DNA of 64,000 nt from Phocoena phocoena. Its lineage: Eukaryota; Chordata; Mammalia; Artiodactyla; Phocoenidae. The stretch is from positions 29,721,818-29,785,817 of the forward strand of contig NC_089239.1 of NCBI RefSeq assembly GCF_963924675.1, in the 5' to 3' direction. Position 1 is the stretch's first letter. Each line of letters starts with the position of its first letter. Below are positions 11,901 through 25,800 of the stretch, in pieces. Position numbers and translations under genes: made by a program. Below the pieces are notes generated by a model. It searched no databases, was not told where the DNA came from, and saw only the letters and a program-made list of their open reading frames with translations.

Positions 11901-14900
11901 TCCTTGCCAGGGGTAGGTCCTGAGGAGACACAGTTGGCCTGCTGACAATTCTAGCTCAATATCACATTCGTGTGTAAAACTCAACAGTCCGAAAAAGCGA
12001 AAAACAAATTTCCCTGTATTGAGCAAGTAAGTCTATTTATGAAATTGGGACATTGTCACCAATCACAGTTTGAAGTCCAAAGAGCCAACCTTTCCCTCTA
12101 TGAAATCCTTCCTTGCCAATACAAATAGGAAGAGAGAAACGTCATCCCACCTCCTGTGAGCATTTGTGAACATTTGCAAATACATTTGTCGTTGTCTGCG
12201 TCCTTTGTGCTAAAATCATTTCCTGGTTGGCTTATGCTGCTTATTTTGCCGGCTGTCCCTGTGAGTCCTTTAAGGTGAATCCTGTAAGCATGCAAAGAAA
12301 AAAAGAAAAAAAGGCAAAACATAATTGGCTTGGGTGGTTGATTTATCATAGTGGAAAGTTTTTTACAATGAAGAATTTCATTCTACAGAAACACGTGCTA
12401 TGCTGCTCAGTGCACTAGTGCATACTCTGGACAAAATGTTTTTGCGCTGGTATAAACAGGAACCAACTTATCATCAAATCCTTAGGCAAAGAGGAATGTT
12501 TTCATGAAGCCTTCAACGCATATCATTTGCACAGGCATCAGCGGGGACTTGGGGGCCCTGTCATTTATTTTCCTGCTGCTTTCAGGTAAACAGAAGAGGG
12601 GAAAATACATCGTGATGGGATCCTCTTTCCAAGTCTCCAGGCATCATCCATCTATTGTAGAAATGAGAATCCAGGATGACTGGTGGGTGTGGGGATGACA
12701 GCAGACAACAAGGGATGACCACTGAATGTGAAGTAGAAATCTAGAGAACTGTGTGGAAAAACAAATCCTTGTGGCTGCTTTGCCTTGTTTCTGAATAGTA
12801 TTATAATAAACCTGCCAGACATTGACAAAGAATAAGCGTACTATTAAGTTAGACCCTAGATAATAGCCCAGGCTTTTAGAAGATTGCAGAAATCTGGCTC
12901 GCCCCAGCACTGTGCCTGCCAAGGAGGAGGGGAGAAGGGCAGGGGCAGGTCTGTGAGCCCGACTCCAGGAGAGCCCCAGGCAGACAGGCTCCGGAGCTCG
13001 GAGCAGGGTCCAGGGGACGCGGGTGCCTGTGTCGAACTCCATGTCACAGTGTGGCGCTTGGAGCGTGGAGACCTGGGGCGTGAGGTCTCCCCATCCCAGG
13101 GACCCTCCTGCTGTACTTTAAGCGCCGCTGCCGCCGCTCATCTCGGGAACACCTGCTCACATTTGCTAACAGCTATCTGGGAGGGAATAGGATTTCCTGG
13201 AATTCATGCTGGAGCAGAAGGTGGAGCTGAGAGGAAAGGTTCCCCAGGGGCGTGTCTCTAACCCGCCTGTGCCACTCACTGTCCCGGGCCCGTGCATGGA
13301 ACGCCCAGACTGGCCCCGAGAGGCAGGCGCCACCCCCCTCTTACACGTAAGATCGCTAAGGTTCGGTTCGGAGGTGGGAGCTCGTCCCCAGCCACGTGCT
13401 GTAAGTGGTGGAGCTGGGACTGGCAGCAGCTGGGACTGCACCTCTGTTAGGGCTCCACGCTGGTGCACCCCTTCACAGGGGCGCTTGGTTATCGAGGAGG
13501 CATTTGTGAAAAGGGGGGCACGGGGGCATATCCAATGAGTTCCATAAAGCGCTGGTGCTGAGTAACGTTTGTGTTGGTAACTCAGACTTTTGTTTGTAGT
13601 ACTGTAGCTCTGGAAGCCTCATCACAGGCATTGATCGAATTTCTGAATTTCAGGGTTATCCTCATGCTTCAAAAATGACCCTGGGCCCTAGCACAGCCTC
13701 TGCATACCTGCTGCAAGGCCTTCCTGTAAGTTCTGCTCACCCTTGGGATTTTGAAACACTTTAATTTCTGTCCAGGCCCTTCTCATTAATCGTAGGTAGG
13801 GTTGAGATGAACTACTCCCCATGCTTTTCCTCCTTTGAACTCTCCTGTCTCCTTTGAACAATCTCAGTTCTACTGGAACGCATTAAATTTCCCCAAAGCA
13901 AAAGAAGGGAGAATACTATGTTTTATGAGTCTCTGTGAGAAAAGTTGTATCTTTTTAGATCCTTCTGCCGTGTGGCCCATTGTTTTATTTTATTTTTTAT
14001 TTTTATTTTGTGGCTGCATTGGGTCTTCATTGCTGCACGTGGGCTTTCTCTAGTTGCACTGAGCGGGGGCTACTCTTGGTTGCAGTGCATGGGCTTCTCA
14101 TTGAGGTGGCTTCTCGTTGTGGAGCACGGGCTCTAGGTACGCAGGCTTCAGTAGTTGCAGCATGCAGGCTCAGTAGTTGTGGCACATGGGCTCAGTAGTT
14201 GTGGCTTGTGGGCTCTAGAGCGCAGTCTCAGTAGTTGTGGCATACAGGCTCTAGGGAGCATGGGTTTCAGTAGTTGTGGCTTGTGGGCTCTAGAGTGCAG
14301 TCTCAGTAGTTGTGGGGCACGGGCTTAGTCGCTCTGCGGCATGTGGGATCTTCCTGGACCAGGGATTGAACCCGTGTCCCCTGCACTATCAGGCAGATTC
14401 TTAACCACTGTGCCACCAGGGTAGTCTGGCCCATTGTTTTAAAGTTGCCTTCTTGTAAAATTTGATTGTTAAGAATAGCCACGTTCTTGAAATTACTTTA
14501 AATTGGTACCCGTTGCTTTTACATCACAGTGGAGTGAAAGGAGAGGTAATGCCAACATTTAATAATTAAATCTCAGTGTTAGTATAGAATTGCAAGAATG
14601 TTTGTGAAAAGTGACCAATTCTTAAGGTTTAATATACAAGTAGTTTTTAGTTTTAGTAAAAATAATCATACTCTATTGATACATTTATCCCTTCTTGTAA
14701 TGTGTATTTTTTCAGTTTTCCTACATTTGGGACAAAATTCCTTTCGTGAAAAACAACTTAGCTGCTACATACAATTGGCATTCTGAAACATCTGTAGTTA
14801 TTGTTTTAGTCACATCCCAGTTTTCTTATCACATTGACATGTTTTATTAGGATAATAATTTTTTCAGTGTAGTATCTGTTTTATACTGCCAAGTAAATTA

Positions 14901-17900
14901 AACTGAGCCTTAAACAGCTGTGTGCTTTTTAAAATGGCATATCCAAAAATTGATTGCATTTCTAAAGGAAATATCTGTTAAGAACCATCGCAGTTTAAAA
15001 TATTTTTATAATGTCAGCATACAAGGGTAATGACCCATATTGTAAAATCTTCTTATATAAACAGTCTAATCCTTAATTTTTGTGTGTGCTTTTTTTTTTT
15101 TTTTAATTCCTGTGTTGTAGATTCCTAACTGTTGCCAGTTGAAAAAATATTTAGCTTGGAGGTCAAACAATGACCAACCACTCATGTCTAAAAATTCATT
15201 GAAGTTTTGATCTGTGGAGTCAACTTTGGGCTGCAATGAGGCCCCAACACCTATCTCTTCATTCATCTGAGTTCCTGTCCACCCTGGACAGCCGGCTCTT
15301 TCTGTAATGAGAGCTGATGGGCTGTTTCACTGACTTCTTAAAAGTCGTGTCGAAGCTTGTCGTACATTATCTGTTTTCAAAACATGCTTCCGAATTTTGG
15401 TCCACTGTTTATAAAGCAGGACACTGGACATTGTGCAGTTCTCAGGTGGCTGTCAGCAAGCTGGCTTTCGGCCCGTTTTTTCGTGCTGTCCATCGCACGC
15501 CTCCCCAAGGAAGCCAGCTCAAGGATTTCGAAATCGTGGGTTTTTCCCAAACTACTCAGATCTTGGAATTTCTGTTGAGCAGAGGGTCTGAGTCGGGCAT
15601 CAGTGGGATTTAGACGGGACGGCAGGCCAGTTGACACCTGTCTCCTGTGACGTTCCTATGGAACTTCGCTTGTTTATTTCTGACTTCAGAGTTGGTGTTT
15701 CATAACGTGTGCTCCGTGATCACCAAAACCCCCAAACACCACCAGTCCGAGCCCTCTAGACTCCCTCAGGGTGTGTTGGTGCCTGAACCCTTGTATTGTG
15801 CCTTCTCAGACCAATTCCCGTGTGGCCACCAGGCCCCCCATCGCCCTGCTCTGCGCCGCCGTCGACACGCATGTCTGAGCCCCTCTCCCTGTAAAGCACA
15901 GGTGCACGTGCCTACTGCCCTTGCCTGGCACGGCAGGTTGTAGAGATCCCTTTGCTCTGTCTCTACTCTCTGGGGGCTTTAGAGCCAAAGAGTAAACTCC
16001 CAGTCAAAATTGCCCGTGCTTTTCTTGGAACATTCAAGATTAGCTGTGTCCAGTGGGTGGGAGGAGGTAGGTAAATACTGAGGCAGTGCTGTGAATCAGG
16101 TGGTCTTCCTATAGCAGAGGGCAGAGGGTGTGGCTACCTACTGCCCTCCTAATCCTTCCTCTTTTGAACTTGGCAACTCATCCTGACTTTGGGATGGAAC
16201 ATAACAGTTGAATGTGTTTAAACTTCAAAAAGATAGATTTAACTTTTAAAACCTTCTGGAAGAAAACAGTATGGTCATGGGTATACATCTGTTGTGGTAT
16301 TGGCATGGCATTTTATAGGGACACAACATTCACCTGTTCTACAAACAGTTGTTAAAGGCCCATTATCTGCCACGCAGGGTTCACCCGTGCCCTGAGGCTA
16401 CACAGCAAACACAACAGGCAAAATTCTGTCCTCATGAAGCCTTCCTTATATTGTTGAAATTAAAGTTTGAATGTTGAAACTAGAGCAACTTACCTAAAGG
16501 CGGCAAAGAGCTCTAAGAAACAAGATGTTTTTCCCCCTTAAGGTAGCCTATGAGTAATTTAGATTCTGGTTAGTACAATGGGGTTCTGACTTTCTGGAGT
16601 CATCACCCAGCAAGTCCTTTAACTTTTTTCAGTGACATATAATTTCCTTACCTGTAATTGAGTTCTTCGCTTGAGAGATAGAAATGGTCGTACAGCGAGT
16701 AAGCCTCATTCCCTTCCCAGTCTTTCAGGTGTATTTTAAGCACGTAGCGTTTCTGATTAGCCACTTGTGAAACAAACTCATTTCCCAGCCAGTGTTCGCC
16801 TGAAGGGTTCCCAAATCCCTGAAATCGAAGTCGTAAAATTCACTTACTTCATTTATTTTTTCTTCATGTATTTGAAATCAATAGTCCATCAACTTAACAC
16901 GGAATAACCGTTCAATATTCAACAGAAATCCCTTCCCGTACCGTGAAACTTTGGGGTCTTCCATATAAGAAAGATTTTTAAAAGGTCGGTTTTAGGAAAC
17001 TAAGCTGTCACCAGAAGGAAATTGGTATTGGGATAATTAGAACGACTTGGGGAACCACCAATATCATAAACATCTCAGTTTACAGACGTGTGAAACACTA
17101 TGGAACAGTTTACCAAAAAATGCTGAGCCCACCATTAAAAATAAGCCTAACTTTCGCATGCCTTTGTTTTGATATATAGTTTACATTACATTGGCAGCAG
17201 GACCGTTCTTTAACGGGGAGACTGAAACACCAGTTAAAAAGAACCCTTTGGTTAAAAAGAATGATCAAAAGTCATTGGTTAGTTTTAGATTTGTGGTAAA
17301 GTTCCTGCACATTCTCAAAGTTAGTTTTCGCAAAGAAAATTATTTTCAGATGGTTTAAAGAGTATTCATACCACTTTATATTCTTTCCAAGTCCTCTGAA
17401 AATCAACACTGCCATCTTCACGTCGCTGAATAATTGTCCACCCACCTCCAGCTGTTTCCATGTCACAGTAAGCCTGCAAACAGGAACGCACAATTACTGC
17501 CTGGGAAATGTTCATGACTTGGGTCTTTGTCTTAAATAACAGAAACGAGATGAACGGAGATACTTATAAGACCAGGGCTGATGGGGTTCTCTGGGGTAAA
17601 TCTTGTGGTCTTCCAAGAGGCAGAGGATTTTAAAGAAATTGAAAACCATGAATTTAAAATGATGATGAAAAATAAACAGTAATATAACATGATGTGTCGA
17701 TGAAACTAGGACCTTGTCATCATCTGTTCTAGGCTAAAGACCCACCCCGATAGCTGACCCTGAGATCGCTGTTCCTTAGAGATTCGTTGGGAACGGGACG
17801 TGTTGGCAGGTTGGCCCCAAACCTCTCATCTCCAGCCTGTAGAAATCCATCGCCTCGTGTTCACAGCCCTGAAAACCTTTATGGTGGTTGCCAGTCCCGA

Positions 17901-19829
17901 CTGACTCTCCAGAGAGTGGTGTAAAAGGGAGACTCTTGCCTTGTGCGGTTTCCAAGACTCCTGTGATGCCATGGGGCTGTTCGGCTTCCTCCATGTGTGG
18001 GATCAAAGTCAGGTTTCCTGGTTCATCCCTCAGGACAAGGGACCGGGGGCTCCCGTGTACCCGCTGTGTGTGTGTGACCTGAGGGGCCTGGCAGCTCCAC
18101 CCCACAGACCCTGACTTCATGCTTCTCTGCACTTTGCTCACTGCCCCTGTTACTTCTCTTCCCAGCTCTTTTGATTTCTGCTTTTAAACGGGCTTGGTGG
18201 GTTTCAACTTTGTTCACTACACAGGATTCTTTCTTGGGCTAGGAACATGCATGCTCAATTTCAACTCGGCTGGAGTTTTATTATGAAATTAAAAACCCCT
18301 GAAAATAAGATTACACAAATAGTTTTAAATAATGAGATTATAGTAGAACGAAGGAGTTTTCCAAAAAGTTAAGATGAATTTCCTTACAGGTTACAAGGTA
18401 GTAAATGTGAAAGTTAAGGTTCAAAAGCAATTAGAAGTATTCTTCCTTTGTTGTCTTCCATGGTCTTTGGGGGGAAGAATGGAGATAATTTTGGCAGAGT
18501 AAGTTTACACGTCAACTGTACTGCATTTGTGAGCCGAAATCCTAGAGAATGGGGGCTGAAGGAGAACCCAGAGTGCACTTGGACCCACCCTTTCATTGTA
18601 AGTGCTTGTTGGCCGTCCTGTTTCGAGCGGAACCAAGAGCAGCAGCTGGAACCCAGCACTGCTTCTCCTGTTGCGCGCTCTCCACCGCCATTCCAGACTC
18701 TCTCCAGGATGGACGCTCGGCCCGTCATCGCTTCCCCAGTGACCCTCATGTTTCGAAACATGTGTTCCATGAAAGATTATATTTATCAAGAATAAGATGA
18801 TTTCCCCATTTTAAATTAATCAGCCATATGAAATTGATCTGCTTAATATAACCCGTTATTATCTCTCTGTGTTGACGTTATTATTATTATTAATTATCGT
18901 TGTTATCATTGCTATGCATCACTCTGTTCCAAGCACCAGGATAGTTACTTTCCGTATAGTATCTGTAATCTCACGGCAACTCTGCTGTGATACTATCATT
19001 CTGCATGTTTGAAAGGAGAAAGGATTTGGTAAAGTTAGGTTAATTTGATCAGAGTCATTCAGCTATTAAGTAGCATATAGGATTTGAATAAGGTCTCTTT
19101 AATTTCCTAATTCTGTGACGTGTTTTCTCCTCCCCCATGCTTCCGAAAACAGAGAAACCTGACTGTTTTGTTAATAGGTCAGAAGGCCCTCCATGCAGCT
19201 CCACGTTGAAATCAGTTCATGAATAATACTGCCTCTCACTCGCCTCTGGTCCACAAGATGGTCCGTACTGCTCACTTCTGCCAACGTGTCTAGTAAACTA
19301 GCTGAATAAGCTCCATTGATCTGAGCAGTCCTGCGCACACACGTTAGCTCCCCGGTGTCCTAAAAGGCGTGCTAGCGGGTAAGAGGACGGCACACTGTTC
19401 TCAGGGAGCCTGTCCTCATTCTAATACTTGCTTCTTCAGTGTCAGAATCACCCTGATGCAACTGCTGATATTTAAATCAGAGAACAAGTCCATCTTGTTG
19501 TGCAAATCAGTGAAGACCAAGAGCTGGAGTCTGAGCCATACTATCCTCTCACCCCATTAGGGACAATGACGGGATCATGGGAACGTTTTCTTAATATTAC
19601 TTTGTCCGGCTTAAGAAAAAGAACAGAGCATTTATAAACACCAAAGTATCATGGCTAGTTGGCTCGTGAGGCTTCCAGAGCAAGATAGTGTTCAAGTAGA
19701 GTTCTCCACGTAGCCAGAAGGTACAGATGAAAATGATGAAGTAGATTATATCAGGGTCGGAAAAGCATAAGTTCTCAGATAATGCCCATGACCTCACTGC
19801 TAAGTTACCGCAAACCCGAGGGCGGTTAA

Positions 19830-19875
<46 letters not shown>

Positions 19876-22800
19876 CGTTACGCGGGCCTCTCACTGTCGT
19901 GGCCTCTCCCGTTGCGGAGGACAGGCTCCGGACGTGCAGGCTCAGCGGCCATGGCCCACGGGCCCAGCCGCTCCGCGGCATGTGGGATCCTCCCAGACCG
20001 GGGCACGAACCCGTGTCCCCTGCATCGGCAGGCGGACTCTCAACCACTGCGCCACCAGGGAAGCCCTGGTTAATACTTTTGATGAGCACACCATGGTGTG
20101 GTCCAGGGACCTGATATCTCGCTCTAAAGCTTGATTTCTTTCAGCAAATAGCGCTTGATTTAAATGTTATGCTTCGGCTCTGAGGCCATGGTGACTGAGT
20201 GATTAAAGGGCAAAGAGATCGACATTAGGCGTCAGGTATCCTGGGAAATGTAGGGAAGGAAACTCTTATGTCTCTAACTAGCAAAAATGTAACCCTAATG
20301 CTTCTGATAAATGCCATCTTGCAATGTCTATCTTGTACAAAAACCTAATGAATTCTTCAAAAATAAGGTTGAAATGATATTTAGGCCTCTTTGGGAAAGA
20401 TCTGCGCAGAGATCTGTTGAACATTCTTTCCTTGAATTAGATGAAGCAGGCCAAGCTCGGGTGCCCTGGCCCACAGAGAGGTTGTCTCACGGTCCTTGCG
20501 TGTTGAATGGATGGCAAGCACTGAGCCCTGTCCTGGGTGCTCATCTCCATCATCACCCCGAAACCGCTCTCCAAGACAGGGGACATCGCGTCACGTCGCA
20601 GATCAGGAAACAGGAGCCTCACGCAGGTTCATGGACTTGCTGAGAGGCACACGTTGGCAGAGTCAGAATTTACACCCAAATCTTTTGGACTTCCTCAGAT
20701 TGAATTATGGAATCTGAAGTCTGGAAGGGAATCCAGAGGTAACTCATCTAGACCATATATTTTAGAGATGAAAACATTGAGGCTTCAAAGATTGTTGTTC
20801 CCGGCTGTGTCAATGAGTTGTTTTCACTGCGTACGTGTAAAAGGCATATATAAATCCTAATGTTTCCAGCCGTGGCCTGAGACCACATCACCCCAGAGCT
20901 GTATATCTTCTTCTCCCGGCAGTGAGGCCTTTGGGGTTGGTACGGCGAGCTGGGGCAGGGACACGCACTGAGGCAGGAAACATTACACAGTCCCTCTGGG
21001 TCTGCATCAGGGAGCAGCCCACTCTACTCTCCATTCTCCTGCTCAGGTCACTCCTGTCCCCTTACCTCCAGACCCAGAACAGACCGACATCTGGTGACAG
21101 ACAACAGCGTCCAAAGAGCTGGCATGAGAACCAGATAGCACAGGGGGACTGAAGGGCTTAGTATAGAGTCTGCTCATTACTTTTTCATCTGCAACAGAAT
21201 ATTTGGGTTTTTTCTCCCCTTAATACACTGCTTTTAGGATGCTAGGGACATTAACTGATTTTCAAGGTTGATTTAAAGCAGCACGAATGAATTCGAAAGA
21301 TTTCTTTGGAAAGTCTTATCGTGAATAATAGCACAAGAATCGAATATTTATCTTTTAAATTCAACATCAAGTGTATGTTACTGTTTGAAATTCCACATCT
21401 TTAAGCCCTTGTTTGTATTTTTAAAGTGTTTTCCTTTATGACCATGTTAAATACTGAGGATAACCCTGAGTTCAAAGAGATGATACTGTCAGGAGCCTTT
21501 AAAATCTCCATTTTGATACAGCATCAAGTGCCTTTTCTGTAAGTGTTTCTGTTCATTCAGTGTGTAGCTGCTTTTACAGTTAGACGTAAACATACTTATA
21601 GGCATTTAACATATACAGTCATCCCAGAGTTCTGTAACACTTCACACTGATTCTCATATAATGTTGTTTTACCTTATCAAAGCCACATTGAAATACTCCC
21701 CAGGGAAGTGACTTTTTTTTTTTTTCTCATCTAAAGCTTAACATCTCCCAAAGCAAGTTTTCCAGAATATCCAAGAAAAACCGAGTTAAGCTGTACACTG
21801 GCTTCTCCTGATGGTAAATTCTGATTCTTGGTTCACTTACGAGCTTCCACCTTGAAGTAAACTCCAGGTACTTGGGAAGAAAGTGACCTGCTCTCGTTGA
21901 TGATGTGAGTTAAGTCTTCCAGGCCATCAGATGGGGTATGAATGGCCCACCCAGGGAAGCCTTGAGCCCCCTGCAGCAAGTCCAAAGGGTCGGAACTGTC
22001 TCCATAACCATGTCCTTGGCCTTTGGGGCTGTGACAGCATTTGCACTGATGGTACAAAAAGCACTAGTGGGTGAAACTACCAGTGCCCTAGAATGAGCTA
22101 ACTAGTGCAGAGCACGCCGGAGTCACTGTGTTCCTCGGTCACACACTTGCTGTTTGGGGGGAAAAGCCAATTTCACTTCAGGATGTCTCTGACAAAGCAG
22201 TAAAAAAAGTATTGATCTTATTAAACCTCTACTGCTGCAGGCACGTCTTTTTATCTTCTGTTTGATGTAATGGAAGTGAGTATAGATCACTTCTGCACAT
22301 CAAGGTGCCATGGCTGTCTCAGAGAAATTTTGTGTGACTGTTTCAGTTGCAGGTTGAACAAGCCTTTTGTTTTTTGGATGGAATACGATTGCTGCTTGAA
22401 GTAACGACTGAAACATAAACTATGGGTATTCGAACTCTGGTGTTTTGGAAGACATTTTCTTTAGAGTTAATGATGCGAGTCTGACACTTCAAGGCAAACA
22501 GCTGACACTCTGCATGACTAAGCCAAATGCAAGGAGAAAATAAGTAGATTATCTTATATATTAGGTAGACACATATAATAAGATAGATATTTCTACATCC
22601 TTCATGTGCGTCGTCAGTGTTCCGTGCCCAGTGGCTGGGCTCGGAGCCCTTGGTGAGACCTTTACGTGTGGCAGTGTTTCTTGCTTTGCTCTGAGTGGAG
22701 CCGGGATGCATCCGGGGTGTGTGAACTATGTCTGCAGTTGCTCCACTTCTAAAACGACTTGCTCCAAGCCAGGGAGGTGAAAGTGGGAGACAGTGCCTTA

Positions 22801-25800
22801 CCTTGATCTCCTCCGTGGAGTTAGGGAACGTCAGTGTGTAGATGCCACTGGTGGTCAGTCCTGATTTGAATGCTTCCGCGCAATCTCTGAAGATGATTTG
22901 TTCTTCCTTAGCAATGAGGGAGTGCTTGGCTGCTTTTTAAAAATAGGAAAGCTTTTAAAAGGAGTTCGTGAAAAAATAAAAGTACGTTATTTCGAGATGC
23001 ACTCATTTGCTAAGTTTTATTACATTTGAATTCTTACAATAAGTAAAAGGGAGATGCTAGTATTTTGGCCTTTCAAAAGTTACTCCTTCAGCCTGTTTCG
23101 TGTTAACTCTCAAAGATTGTTACCAATAATCCATACTTCCTTTTTCTTCTCATCAACTATATGTAATGCAAGTGCTTCACACTCAGCCTTAATAAACTAT
23201 TACTTTAAAAAAAAACTTCCATCTTGAGTAGAATCAGATAAAGTTATTACAGAAGAATAAAAAAGAATGTACCTAAAAATAGTGTTGGCCCTACAGTGGC
23301 TGCATCCATAGCCCATTAGCCACGTCGTATCTAGGCAGTGGTGTGGATTGTTTTCCTTTCTTTCTGTGTATCTGAGGCCAAGTCTTTATACATTTCTTTA
23401 GACCATTGGGTGAAGACATTTAGTATTCTTTGGATTTTTAGCAACCGTCTCATGATAGCTTGCGTTAAAGAGGAACCTAACATTTATTTATCTGCGTCTT
23501 TGAAATTCTTCCTTTTAAGTCTAAAAAGTCTAGGACTACGAAATTCTTTCAAATTTTTATTCTGCTCTCAACGTTTAGACTTTCCAATCCCTTTTTTGCC
23601 ACATTGAAAAAGTGTTTGTGTGTATGTATGCTTGCAGGTGTGTATTTGTACGTCATTCTAGAGACGGACAAAAGCCTAGGTGTCTGGACCGGGTGGCGAG
23701 GGCAGGCATCTCAGGTGGAGGCTCCCGTCTGCACACCAGCCAGAAGCACACGGCACAGACGAAGACTGTCCTGCTGCTCTTTCACCTGTGCTCGTTTGTT
23801 CTGCCAGGATCTGAGCTACGTGATTTTCTCTACTTTGGCTCATCCAAGCTAATACCTCACACTGTCTTGGTCCCACCAGACATCAGATAGTTGTCTTTTC
23901 CTTTTCTCTGAATGTGAGAAAAACATATGATTTTTTTTAATTATAAGAGAGTGAAAGTCTAGTTGGAAGGCACATGCTGCAAGCTGGCCACCTGGTGTGA
24001 AACCTGCCCCTTAGCACAAGGTTGTGCTACTGTTTTTGTTTTTTTGCGTCCTTGTTTAAGTAGAGACCTTGCATAAATATTTCTGTAATTAAAGTGGGGA
24101 TAGCTGTATGAGTCAAGGAAAATGTGAGAACATATTTCTTATGGAGGTGAAGAGGGTCTCTACGTGAATCATATGTAAAGTGCATCTGTGTCAAATGAAT
24201 ACAGTTGAAAGGACACTGAAACAGACCGTAGCAAGAACTAGACCCAATGTTTAAGAAAAAAAAAAAAACTTAAAAATACCACACAGGTTGTGTATCATGT
24301 CTCTAATTAACAACTGAAGATGCATCCCTTCTTCCCTCTAATATCGAAGAGAAGTTGAAAGGTCAAAAAGGAATAAGGAAGGCAAGATGTAGTTAAGGAT
24401 GTGGTGAGAGAAGGAAACTGGCATTTCTTGGGTACCAGTCTTATGCCAGTTACTGCAAGTACCGATATTATCTCATTTAATCTTCACAACAACCCTACGG
24501 GCCTAGGATTGTTTCTCCCTCTTAAAAAATAAAAAAATGTCCACTATGGTTTAGTAACTTACCCAGCCCCAAACATCTAGTTAGCAATGGAACTAACTAA
24601 GAGTAGCCTCTCTGAGCCCATGAACAAAAAAGTATGTTTGGGTTGGTTTGCCTCATAATAATTAGTATAATTATATATTCCCCTTCCCCTCTTCCTCCTT
24701 TTTAATCGATTCCATATTGAGACCCTATAAAGCATTCATATGAAATATGTAAGAGAAGTGTGCTTTTTCTGAAAGGTGAGAGTCTTCTTTAGAATTTTGA
24801 AGGGCTCGTCGACTACTGGCAGATACAACTGAAGAAAAACTAGTACGTAAACTTTACTTACAGTTTGATGTCGATATCATAGTCAGTAAATTATGAACTG
24901 TCTCCATCAGGTCGTGTTGCTGCTTTTGGAGAACTGAGTTGTTCACCGTGGCCGTCACCAGTTGTTTCTCTAGCTCTTCAATGATGGAGTTTTGCTTGGA
25001 TACCAACACCTGGAGCTGATCTTTCTCTTCTTTGATTGACCGAAGTTGAACTATGTGCTTGTCTTCCATGTCTAGAACTTTCTTTTCCAGGAAACTTGTA
25101 AAGGGAAATAATTGTTAGTTAGTGAAGGGTTTTCTGATCACCGTCAAAGCCAAGTGCTTTGTAAACAGCTAATCAGTTTCATAATCCTTATACAATCGTT
25201 CATATTTATTGAATTTCTGCTTCTCCAGGGCACTCCGTTAAGGTGTTAAAGGAGTTATAAAGTAAGATGTTGCCACAGGCCTGAAGAAGCTCTCAAACTT
25301 GCTGAGATCAGATAGAGGACATAGATATGACATGAGGAGAAAGTACCCCAGTGAAAATGTAAGGTTCATAACTAGAAGTTACCACATGCAGTGCACTTGA
25401 AGACTGTGGTTCCGCTGAAGAGGAATGACAATGGACAAAGGACAATGACAAGGTGCCCTTGGTTTGGGAACACCTGTGCGTCAGTGGGGAGAGCCCCGGG
25501 CTGAGAACCTTGCCTCTGCACGTGACCCCCTGGGTTACCTGGGGCAGACCATCCCCTCCTTGGATCTCAGGTGTATATCTATCTAAGGGAAAGTCCACCT
25601 ACAGAAGTAAATCGCTATCCATAGTGAAGGCGTTAGATTAGATGATGCTCTCTGAGACCCCTTCTAGTTCAAATAATCCATGGGTCTATTGTTCCTTTTT
25701 GGGGGCAGTAACATTTTCTGAACCTTTAACCCTGGAAACAACATTACTCAGCCAAGGGACAAACTACCCGCTACAGGTCTTACCTATGAGCATTAACAAT

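Larger units (their letters stand above)
8974..12150 (-). other. ANGPT2: ANGPT2 intron 8
   Basis: Donor GTGGGA (12145-12150) and acceptor TTTCACAG (8974 side). It contains a plus-strand CHR-type SINE (9391-9760), a possible L1 3'-end fragment near 10070-10290 (words 'acagtatgatgccatttata'), and a 12-bp inverted repeat at 11850-11889. The open frames at 10463-10870 have no support as genes. Confidence 0.85.
12282..16651 (-). other. ANGPT2: ANGPT2 intron 7
   Basis: Donor GTAAGG, acceptor TTACAG. It holds a GC-rich stretch at about 12880-13460, which includes a MIR-like part, a minus-strand CHR-type SINE (13988-14426) with an internal duplication, and an ancient repeat fragment at about 16325-16450. 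The rest is unique sequence in which I see no gene; open frames at 12644-13538 and 15317-15988 are products of the high GC content. Confidence 0.85.
17474..22801 (-). other. ANGPT2: ANGPT2 intron 5
   Basis: Donor GTAAGG, acceptor TTTGCAG. Contains two MIR pieces (18895-19115, 20500-20690), a young antisense CHR SINE with a 40-base T run (19833-20067), and an exon-like open stretch at 21841-22045 discussed in the findings. The open frames at 17776-18217, 18414-18800 and 22343-22711 have no family resemblance. Confidence 0.85.

Noticed and set aside
19871..20134. Frames with [16 protein letters not shown] peptides (also at 27384, 31995, 36600)
   Set aside because: The same peptides recur at each short SINE copy; they are translations of the SINE, not genes.
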